12,618 nt of DNA from Parachlamydiaceae bacterium (lineage in GTDB: Bacteria; Chlamydiota; Chlamydiia; Chlamydiales; Parachlamydiaceae). The stretch lies in the NCBI GenBank assembly GCA_030679615.1, contig JAUXSJ010000260.1:1-12618 (forward strand), written 5' to 3'. Positions 1-6,235 of the stretch are shown here, in pieces; position 1 is the stretch's first letter; every line of letters begins with the position of its first letter. The translations under genes were made by a program, and so were the position numbers. The notes under the pieces are model-generated. The model had not been told where the DNA came from and ran no database searches. It saw only the letters and a program-made list of their open reading frames with translations.

Positions 1-797
1 TAATGAATTTAAAGCCTCTAATTCAAGATCATGAAGAGGCATTAGATTGTCAATCCTTTGAACATCAAATTGAATTTGATCAAGTGTGGTTTCGTTACGA
101 AGAAAAGTGGGTATTAAAAGGAGTGAGTTTTACCATACAAAAAGGTGAAACAGTGGCTTTTGTGGGTCCGACAGGTTCTGGAAAATCGACGATTGTACAG
201 CTTCTTCCAAGACTCTATGATATTGAGAAAGGTGAGATTCGAATTGATGGACGTTCGATTAAAGATTTCACGCAAAAATCCTTAAGAGAACTCATTGCAT
301 TTGTACCTCAAAAACCATTTTTATTTTTAGATACTGTTTCAGAAAACATTTCATTTGGTAGACCTTTTTCTGAACAAGAAATTGAGGAAGCAGCGCGTCA
401 AGCTTATGCAGAAGAATTTATTTGTCATTTACCAAATGGATATCAGACTGAGTTGATGGAGGCAGGTAAAACATTATCTGGTGGTCAACAACAGCGCCTA
501 GCGATTGCTCGAGCATTGATTAAGAAAGCTCCGATTCTAGTTTTAGATGAGGCAACTTCATCTTTGGATGCTTTGAGTGAAAATCAAATCAAACTTTCTT
601 TAGCTCAACTACAAGGCAAAGTAACACAAGTCATTATAGCCCATCGTCTTTCAACAATTGAAAATGCAGATAAAATTATTTACTTAGAGCAAGGTGAAAT
701 TATTGCAGAAGGGACAAAAGATCAATTAATTCAAACCTGTCCATCATTTAAAGCTATGTGGGACCTTATGCACCGAAAAGTCGAGGTTAATGATTAA
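1..797 (+). CDS. ABC exporter, ATP-binding C-terminal part (MsbA-like), 5' end outside window
   Basis: This is the nucleotide-binding half of a fused (TMD-NBD) ABC exporter of the MsbA / lipid-multidrug type, which flips or exports lipidic substrates across the inner membrane. Counting from the first in-window Met (base 3), Walker A GPTGSGKST is at 55-63, the Q-loop Gln at 103, signature LSGGQ at 158-162, Walker B ILVLDE at 178-183 and the H-loop His at 214, so the ATPase looks intact. The residues before the NBD resemble the linker that follows the last membrane helix in MsbA-type proteins, so that Met is probably internal and the membrane domain lies upstream of the window. The stop at 795-797 is 2 bases from queC, suggesting cotranscription. 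Lipid A export is likely but the substrate cannot be fixed from the NBD alone. The family is sure; the MsbA identity is inference. Confidence 0.9.
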   Translation, partial: MNLKPLIQDHEEALDCQSFEHQIEFDQVWFRYEEKWVLKGVSFTIQKGETVAFVGPTGSGKSTIVQLLPRLYDIEKGEIRIDGRSIKDFTQKSLRELIAFVPQKPFLFLDTVSENISFGRPFSEQEIEEAARQAYAEEFICHLPNGYQTELMEAGKTLSGGQQQRLAIARALIKKAPILVLDEATSSLDALSENQIKLSLAQLQGKVTQVIIAHRLSTIENADKIIYLEQGEIIAEGTKDQLIQTCPSFKAMWDLMHRKVEVND

Positions 798-799
798 AA

Positions 800-1504
800 A
801 TGAGTAAAAAAGCTATTGTGATTCATTCAGGGGGAATGGATTCATCTTTATGTCTTGCTTTAGCAGCTCAGGAATTTGGACCCGAACATCTCTTAAGTTT
901 ATCATTTTCATATCATCAAAGACACTCCAAAGAACTTGAACAAGCAAAAAAAATATGTCAGGATTGGAAAATAGATCATCATTTAGTGGATTTAAATTGC
1001 TTAAATCAAGTTACACATAATGCATTAATGGATCATTCGGTTTCCATTTCATTAGACGATAATAAAATTCCAAACACTTTGGTTATAGGAAGGAATGGAT
1101 TAATGGCTCATTTTGGAGCAATATATGCTCATCATTTAGGAGCACATGCTCTTTATATGGGTGTCATGGAACTAGAAGAAGCCAACTCGGGTTATCGTGA
1201 TTGTTCAAGACATTATATGGATTTGAAACAAGAAATTCTACGCATCGATTTAGATGATCCAATTTTTGAAATACGCACTCCTCTTGTAAAAATGACAAAA
1301 AAACAAACACTAGAATTAGCTGATCAATTAGGGATCCTTGAATATCTTTTAAAAGAAACTGTCACATGTTACGAAGGACTACCTGAAAATGGTTGTCTAT
1401 TATGTCCTGCGTGTCAATTGAGAAATCAAGGAATCAGAGAGTTTTTAGTTGCTCATCCAAATTTTAAACTGCCCTATTCTATAAACATTTCTAAAGGGAA
1501 TTGA
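800..1504 (+). CDS. queC: 7-cyano-7-deazaguanine (preQ0) synthase QueC
   Basis: QueC is a cytosolic ATP-dependent enzyme that turns 7-carboxy-7-deazaguanine and ammonia into preQ0, the precursor of queuosine at tRNA position 34. The 234-residue length fits the family. The N-terminal PP-loop SGGMDSS is at 10-16, a GRN motif at 97-99, and an SGYRDC segment at 130-135 matches the family's usual SGYPDCR. The C-terminal zinc site is complete: Cys190, then Cys199, Cys202 and Cys205 in a CxxCPAC arrangement. It starts 2 bases after the ABC gene stop, with GAGG (783-786) as a rather distant ribosome site inside the upstream gene, and it ends 1 base before proS, so it is probably translationally coupled in an operon. 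Partner genes queD, queE and queF are not in the window. Remote QueC-like enzymes act in other 7-deazaguanine systems, but the translation-gene context favours tRNA modification. Confidence 0.95.
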   Translation: MSKKAIVIHSGGMDSSLCLALAAQEFGPEHLLSLSFSYHQRHSKELEQAKKICQDWKIDHHLVDLNCLNQVTHNALMDHSVSISLDDNKIPNTLVIGRNGLMAHFGAIYAHHLGAHALYMGVMELEEANSGYRDCSRHYMDLKQEILRIDLDDPIFEIRTPLVKMTKKQTLELADQLGILEYLLKETVTCYEGLPENGCLLCPACQLRNQGIREFLVAHPNFKLPYSINISKGN

Positions 1505-1505
1505 A

Positions 1506-3029
1506 ATGACAAAACAAAAAAACAGAACTGCAATTACTCCTACTCGTGATGAAGATTATTCAGAATGGTATCAACAAGTGATTAAATCAGCTGAAATGGC
1601 TGAAAATGCTCCAGTTCGTGGTTGTATGATCATTAAACCTTGGGGATATGGAATTTGGGAAAATATTCAAAAATTTTTAGATAATAAAATTAAAGAGACG
1701 GGACATGAAAATGCATATTTTCCTTTATTTATCCCTTTGAGCTTTTTTCAAAAAGAAGCAGCTCATGTGGATGGATTTGCAAAAGAATGTGCAGTCGTGA
1801 CGCATCATCGTTTAGAAGAAAAAGACGGACGTTTAGTACCTGCAGGGGAGTTGGAAGAGCCTTTAGTTGTTAGACCAACCTCTGAAACCATTATTGGTGA
1901 GGCTTTTTCAAGATGGGTGGCATCCTATCGCGATTTACCTTTGTTAATTAATCAATGGGCTAATGTGGTCCGATGGGAAATGAGGCCTCGTATTTTCCTT
2001 AGAACGACAGAATTTTTATGGCAAGAAGGTCACACAGCCCATGCAACTGAAGAAGAAGCTATTGAAGAGACATTAAAAATGCTAGAAGTTTACCGAACAG
2101 TTGTTGAAGATATTCTTGCAATCCCAGTGATTATTGGTGAAAAGTCTCCTGGTGAAAGATTTCCCGGTGCTGTAGCGACGTATACATTAGAAGCAATGAT
2201 GCAAGATCGAAAAGCTTTACAGTCATGTACATCACATTATTTAGGGCAAAATTTTTCTAAGGCTTCAAATATTCGGTTTTCTAATAAAGAAGGAGATCTT
2301 GAGTATGCTTATACAACATCTTGGGGAATGACTACGCGTTTGATTGGAAGTTTAATTATGTGTCATGGTGATGACGATGGATTAAGACTTCCACCACGGA
2401 TTGCACCTAAGCATGTTGTGATCATACCTGTAATTCCAAAGCCTGAATTGGAAACGATGGTTCTGGATTATGCTGAAAAATTAGCAGCTGAATTAAGAAA
2501 TTGTCAGTATGAAGGTCAATCAATTGTTGTTTATGTCGATAAAAGGGAAAAGAGAGGCGGCGAAAAGAATTGGGAGTGGATTAAGAAGGGGGTTCCAATT
2601 CGAATTGAAGTTGGACCAAGGGATGTGGATTCTCAGACTGTTGTTGTTGCTAGACGTGACGAATCTGTACAAGAAAAGCAATCTGTGTCTGTGCATGATT
2701 TAAAGAATCAAGTCTCAAGTATTTTATCAGAAATTCAACAAAATTATTTTACGGAAGCTAAGCATTATCGTGATAGCCAACTCTATCGAAATATTCATAC
2801 ATTTGAAGAGTTGAAAGCATTTTTTACACCAAAAAATGAAGAGAAACCTGAAATTCATGGTGGTTTTGTTTTAGCAAAATGGTGTGGCGATCCTGCAACG
2901 GAAGAATTATTGGGTGAGCTTAAGTTGACGATTAGATGTGTTCCGTTAGAGCAATCAAGAACTAAAGGGAAGTGTGTTCTTACGGGAAGGGATGCTACAC
3001 TGGATGTTGTGATTGCGAAGTCTTATTAA
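1506..3029 (+). CDS. proS: Prolyl-tRNA synthetase, archaeal/eukaryotic type (ProRS)
   Basis: This cytosolic class II synthetase charges tRNA-Pro with proline. At 507 residues it lacks the roughly 180-residue editing insertion of the standard bacterial ProRS and matches the shorter archaeal/eukaryotic type. Visible parts are VRPTSET near 122-128, motif 2 around RWEMRPRIFLRTTEF (156-170) with QEGHTAH, motif 3 around TSWGMTTRLIG through GLRLPP (271-297), an anticodon-binding domain from about 303, and a C-terminal domain ending in the type's typical KSY. In that last domain the zinc cysteines expected from archaeal-type relatives are only half present: Cys460 and Cys490 remain, while the positions expected to be Cys465 and Cys493 are both Thr. 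The start at 1506 is supported by AAGGGA at 1494-1499, and it lies 1 base past the queC stop. A short open frame inside it at 2509-2703 is a shadow. Confidence 0.96.
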   Translation: MTKQKNRTAITPTRDEDYSEWYQQVIKSAEMAENAPVRGCMIIKPWGYGIWENIQKFLDNKIKETGHENAYFPLFIPLSFFQKEAAHVDGFAKECAVVTHHRLEEKDGRLVPAGELEEPLVVRPTSETIIGEAFSRWVASYRDLPLLINQWANVVRWEMRPRIFLRTTEFLWQEGHTAHATEEEAIEETLKMLEVYRTVVEDILAIPVIIGEKSPGERFPGAVATYTLEAMMQDRKALQSCTSHYLGQNFSKASNIRFSNKEGDLEYAYTTSWGMTTRLIGSLIMCHGDDDGLRLPPRIAPKHVVIIPVIPKPELETMVLDYAEKLAAELRNCQYEGQSIVVYVDKREKRGGEKNWEWIKKGVPIRIEVGPRDVDSQTVVVARRDESVQEKQSVSVHDLKNQVSSILSEIQQNYFTEAKHYRDSQLYRNIHTFEELKAFFTPKNEEKPEIHGGFVLAKWCGDPATEELLGELKLTIRCVPLEQSRTKGKCVLTGRDATLDVVIAKSY

Positions 3030-3054
3030 GTAAAATTAAGTCTTAGTTGTTAAA

Positions 3055-3164
3055 AGGACACAAAGGGACACAAGGGACACAAAGAAATAATATTTTAAAG
3101 ACTTGACATTTGTTTTAAAGTGTTTGTTTTTAGTCCCTAATGTCCCTAATGTCCCTAATGTCCT
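3055..3164. repeat. Facing GGGAC/GTCCC repeat arrays with 9-base spacing
   Basis: The left arm has GGAC cores at 3056, 3065 and 3074, the last two preceded by an extra G, with ACAA(A) spacers. The right arm has GTCCC at 3133, 3142 and 3151 and GTCC at 3160, with TAAT spacers. In RNA the arms can pair core to core (3056 with 3160, 3065 with 3151, 3074 with 3142), with mismatched spacers and a large AT-rich loop. A T-run follows at 3169-3175, so a transcription terminator for the queC-proS unit is one reading. An iterated protein-binding site or a dispersed repeat element is another. Confidence 0.75.
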
Positions 3165-3301
3165 TAAATTTTTTTAGTTCAATACTTCATATTTCAATTC
3201 TTCATTTTTAATTCTTCAAACTATATTTTTTCTTTAATTTTTTTATACTTTTACATTTTTTTTGTTTATTTTTTTTATTATTATTAATTATTAATTATTA
3301 A

Positions 3302-3330
3302 TTTATTATTAATTGTAATTGCTGTATAAT
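3302..3330 (+). promoter_or_regulatory. Putative promoter of the 683-aa gene
   Basis: A perfect TATAAT at 3325-3330 lies 33 bases before the start codon. The -35 position 17 bases upstream (TTTATT at 3302-3307) is a poor match. In such AT-rich DNA chance TATAAT boxes are expected, so support rests on position alone. Confidence 0.4.
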
Positions 3331-3363
3331 TAATAAGTAAAATACTAAATAATAAGGGTTAAA

Positions 3364-5415
3364 ATGGATTTTAATAATAAAATTGTTGAATTACCTAATA
3401 CTTTTTATGATATAAAAAATTCTATAAAAAATACTGTTTCTGAAAATTCAGAGACAATCATTAGAACAATTAATGTAACTCTTCCTTTCATTACTCTTTA
3501 TAAACCATTAGGAAATATTATTTCTTTTGGTACGAGTGTACTAAAAACATCCTCTCATCTCCTTCAGATAAAAGAAAATGTATTTGATAAAGATCTTTCA
3601 ATTTTTTCAAAACCTGTCTTATCCAATGCCTTTGAAATTGCAATGATTGCTGGAGTTGTTTTTAAATTTAAATTAACCAATCTAGTCATCCATTCCATCA
3701 ATTTAGTTTCTAATTTTAGACAAATGATAGAAGCCATTAAAAATAATGATAAGAAAGCAGCTTTTGCTCGTTTTTTAAATACTATTTCTTCAGTGATGAT
3801 TTTATCGCTCATGTACAGAAATTCTTTAAAAAACTCTCTAATTTCTACGATCATTCAAGTCTTAATTCAAACATATCAAAGTGGCATTGATTGGAATAAT
3901 GGTAATAAACCAGAATCCATTTCTAAAATTTTAATGGCTGGAATTAAGATTCATCAAAGTTATAAAATTTATGAATTAATGCAGTTAAAATTAAAAATGT
4001 ATGAGTTTTTTAATCAAGGAATTAAAAACTCGAAAAATGCTGATCATTTGAAAAATACTGATCTATTGACTAAAACAGAAGTGATTAAAACGGATGCAGA
4101 AGGAAATGAATATTACTTTGGTCAACATTATCATGGATATGGGAAAGGAATTGTTAAGGGAATGAATTTAGAATTTCGAACAGAAGTAGATAATGATAAA
4201 CACGAGGATGTCCGCATTCTTAGCTTTAAAGTAAACCATGTATTTAGAAAAGAATTAGAATTAAATATTAATAATTTTAAAAGTCTTAATAAAAATAGAT
4301 TGAATCGAATGTTGGTTAATCAATTACCAAATATCAAAAATTTTGATTTGAAAACAATTGATTCAGATTTTGGTAAGGTACATGAATTAAATTTTCAAGG
4401 TTTAGGTGTAATTTATATTGGAGCAGATACTAAATGTCATACGTTATATAACCGCGTCGAAATATTAGTTAATAAAAATCAGAATGTCTTTGATTTTCAT
4501 CAATTATTATCCTTATTACATTTAGATAGGGTTCTTGTTCAATCTTCTGAGGAAGATATAGAAAGAATGAAAATTGGTCACCTCTTTAGAGTTTTTTTTC
4601 CAAAAGAAGCTTTTTATTTAGAAAGAGATGAAAAATTCTTTGAACTACCTGTTAGTACACTTAAGAATGAAATAGAAAGAACCGTTCCAGCAATGCAAAA
4701 TATTTTTGTCGAGCATTTATCTAACATGGAAAAAGCAGAGATTTTACCCGGTCGTATTCGATATACAATTCCCAATCTTTCGAAAATAGCTAATTGCTAT
4801 GGTAATGAAGGAGCATTGGTATCCACAATAACAAACACAAAAAATGATAATGAATTAATTTATAGAACAATATCAACATTAAAAATGGGATTAATATCCT
4901 CAGAAATGCGTTTTAATCATGGAATGAATGTTTCAGGTTTGTGTTCTGTCGATAATTTTTATTCAGGCGGTGCTGATAGTGTGTTCACTCAATATGTCAA
5001 TGAAAATAATTTAAATAATTTAGATAAATTTGGTTATCCAGGAAAAGTGCGGATAATATTTTCATTAGACCTTGTCAATACTGGAACTTATCAATATTTA
5101 TATGATAATTTAGGTTATAGATATAATTTATCAGAAGTTAATCAGAGCGCGAATTATCAATATATAAACCGTCTTAATATTTTTAAATTTTTTAAAATTC
5201 AAAAATATGAAAATGATCAAATAAATGAAATAATGATCAAAGAAATCATTCCAGAAAATAAAATTGTTGGTATATGGATTAAAAATGAAGAACTCAAATC
5301 AAAATTAATGGATCAATTAAGATTAAAAGGTTTAATTCAAAAAAATACTTCAGGAATAGAAATGATCAATAATAAACCTGTCGATCAATTTATTAAGGTT
5401 AATTCAAACAGATAA
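3364..5415 (+). CDS. Unknown protein: N-terminal hydrophobic region, possible C-terminal ADP-ribosyltransferase-like domain
   Basis: I do not recognise this 683-residue protein by name. It has no classical signal peptide. Hydrophobic stretches at about 88-118 and 137-171, separated by a short charged link, could anchor it in a membrane and recall the bilobed hydrophobic region of chlamydial inclusion proteins. A mixed middle part (about 240-460) follows, with FGQHYHGYGKG at 252-262. The C-terminal part (about 480-660) reads like an ADP-ribosyltransferase fold: a YRT strand (500-502), a helix with KMGLISSEMR (507-516), SGGADSVFT (534-542), a strand KVRIIFSLDL (561-570) and NEIMIKEIIP (621-630), where Glu622 could be the catalytic acid. 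This fold call is from pattern memory only. AAGGG at 3354-3358, five bases from the ATG, supports the start. The gene is convergent with the 182-aa membrane protein gene. A secreted or host-facing effector is inference. Confidence 0.85.
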   Translation: MDFNNKIVELPNTFYDIKNSIKNTVSENSETIIRTINVTLPFITLYKPLGNIISFGTSVLKTSSHLLQIKENVFDKDLSIFSKPVLSNAFEIAMIAGVVFKFKLTNLVIHSINLVSNFRQMIEAIKNNDKKAAFARFLNTISSVMILSLMYRNSLKNSLISTIIQVLIQTYQSGIDWNNGNKPESISKILMAGIKIHQSYKIYELMQLKLKMYEFFNQGIKNSKNADHLKNTDLLTKTEVIKTDAEGNEYYFGQHYHGYGKGIVKGMNLEFRTEVDNDKHEDVRILSFKVNHVFRKELELNINNFKSLNKNRLNRMLVNQLPNIKNFDLKTIDSDFGKVHELNFQGLGVIYIGADTKCHTLYNRVEILVNKNQNVFDFHQLLSLLHLDRVLVQSSEEDIERMKIGHLFRVFFPKEAFYLERDEKFFELPVSTLKNEIERTVPAMQNIFVEHLSNMEKAEILPGRIRYTIPNLSKIANCYGNEGALVSTITNTKNDNELIYRTISTLKMGLISSEMRFNHGMNVSGLCSVDNFYSGGADSVFTQYVNENNLNNLDKFGYPGKVRIIFSLDLVNTGTYQYLYDNLGYRYNLSEVNQSANYQYINRLNIFKFFKIQKYENDQINEIMIKEIIPENKIVGIWIKNEELKSKLMDQLRLKGLIQKNTSGIEMINNKPVDQFIKVNSNR

Positions 5416-5448
5416 CTAGAAATAACGACAGATAGGCGATTATCAAAA

Positions 5449-5514
5449 TAAATCCAGCCTTAAATCTTGTAATATGAATTTGTATTCGTATTCCAGGATT
5501 TAAGGCTGGATTTA
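5449..5514. terminator. 18-bp perfect hairpin between convergent genes
   Basis: The arm TAAATCCAGCCTTAAATC (5449-5466) is the exact reverse complement of 5497-5514, with a 30-base loop. It sits 33 bases after the 683-aa stop and about 95 bases before the stop of the opposing gene, so it could serve both transcripts. No good T-run follows on either side, so intrinsic termination is not certain. A role in mRNA 3'-end stability or a dispersed palindromic element remains possible. Confidence 0.6.
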
Positions 5515-5539
5515 AGCTTCTTGTAAAATCAAATTAACT

Positions 5540-5577
5540 TTTCGAATTGATCGTTTAACTCATGTTAAACGTCGAAA
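5540..5577. terminator. Second hairpin between convergent genes
   Basis: CGTTTAAC (5552-5559) and GTTAAACG (5564-5571) pair perfectly around a TCAT tetraloop. The outer words TTTCGA (5540-5545) and TCGAAA (5572-5577) extend the stem beyond a 6-base one-sided bulge. The hairpin lies about 33 bases after the stop of the minus-strand gene, a sensible place for its 3' end. Confidence 0.5.
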
Positions 5578-5609
5578 TTGTTTCGTCTATCTAATTTTCA
5601 GTTGTATTA

Positions 5610-6158
5610 TCAAATTTTATCACTATCCGGATTTACAGGTTCATTTTTCTTAATTGGTCTTGCTGGTTTTAATTTAACAATTTCAACACCATTGTCTTCT
5701 TTATTTATATTTTTTTTAGCAGGTTGAAAAAGAACCATCAACGCACTTATGACAAGATTAGCCTTGGTTGACATGCGATAGTTCGCTATTGCTTCAATGC
5801 CATAACGATTAAATAACAATGTCCCTACAAATACACTCATGTCAATAAAACGTCTTTTAAATACTTCTTGTCCATCATCTTTACTCATTAACTGTTTTTC
5901 AAAAATAGACGCAATTCTATTGATGACAAAATAGAAAATAGAATTGAGAGTAAAAATTACACCAAAAGCTAATTTGTTATTTTTTTGCATCTCTTGGGGG
6001 ATTGTTGAAATAGCTACAAATGTTTTTCCGCAATATGAACTTATTGTTTGTTTAGTCGAAATAGTTAAAGGATGTGATTGAATATTTTTAATCCCTTGAA
6101 AAGTAGAATTGACTGTTGAATTAAAAAATTGAATTCCACTATTTAATACTTTACCCAT
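5610..6158 (-). CDS. Small hydrophobic membrane protein of unknown function
   Basis: I do not recognise this 182-residue protein. It has a polar N-terminus of about 60 residues without a signal peptide, then hydrophobic segments at about 63-84, 104-123 and 134-146, and a charged, Pro- and Lys-rich tail of about 36 residues ending at 182. The order of segments (hydrophobic, charged link, FxxRF-like start of a second hydrophobic segment, third short one) resembles residues 88-175 of the convergent 683-residue protein, though identity is low. Chlamydial inclusion membrane proteins have comparable paired hydrophobic segments and polar tails, so an Inc-like role is possible but unproven. The start is well supported: GGAG (6168-6171 on the minus strand) sits 9 bases ahead of the ATG, and a plausible promoter lies upstream. 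It follows the kinase gene after a 77-base gap and may be transcribed separately. Confidence 0.8.
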   Translation of the reverse strand: MGKVLNSGIQFFNSTVNSTFQGIKNIQSHPLTISTKQTISSYCGKTFVAISTIPQEMQKNNKLAFGVIFTLNSIFYFVINRIASIFEKQLMSKDDGQEVFKRRFIDMSVFVGTLLFNRYGIEAIANYRMSTKANLVISALMVLFQPAKKNINKEDNGVEIVKLKPARPIKKNEPVNPDSDKI

Positions 6159-6196
6159 ATTTAAATTCTCCTTTTATTTTATTTAGTTTAATAAAA

Positions 6197-6226
6197 ACAA
6201 TAGCATTATTTGATTTAAAAATTCAA
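6197..6226 (-). promoter_or_regulatory. Putative extended -10 promoter of the 182-aa gene
   Basis: Read on the minus strand, TTGAAT (6226-6221) is followed after 18 bases by TATTGT (6202-6197), which is preceded by TGC as in an extended -10. The start codon lies about 38 bases further on, with GGAG in between. This suggests the gene can be transcribed independently of the kinase gene upstream. Confidence 0.4.
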
Positions 6227-6235
6227 TAAATTAAA

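Larger units (their letters stand above)
3030..3363. other. AT-rich intergenic region with repeats, proS to 683-aa gene
   Basis: No gene is supported in this 334-base spacer. It starts with a pair of facing GGGAC repeat arrays (3055-3164, listed separately). From about 3165 it becomes extremely AT-rich, first with recurring TTCAAT/TTCTTCA-like words (3177-3222), then with long T runs (3225-3280), then with overlapping TTATTAATTA-type repeats at about 3276-3317. A consensus TATAAT lies just before the downstream gene. The composition changes sharply from the coding sequence on the left and stays AT-rich across the next two genes, which may mark the edge of an acquired or fast-evolving segment. 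That last point is inference. Confidence 0.7.
5430..5592. repeat. Outer complementary pair enclosing the intergenic hairpins
   Basis: AGATAGGCGA (5430-5439) is the complement of TCGTCTATCT (5583-5592) in nine of ten positions, and the tenth is a possible G-U pair in + strand RNA. The pair encloses the two hairpins at 5449-5514 and 5540-5577, so the entire spacer between the convergent genes could fold as a three-way junction. Both convergent transcripts would carry it. Confidence 0.5.

Noticed and set aside
2509..2703. Short open frame inside proS
   Set aside because: It overlaps a well-supported conserved gene in another frame and shows no recognisable product.
3103..3108. Exact TTGACA resembling a -35 box between the GGGAC arrays
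   Set aside because: No -10-like sequence lies 16-18 bases downstream (GTTTTT at that place) and no gene starts near it.
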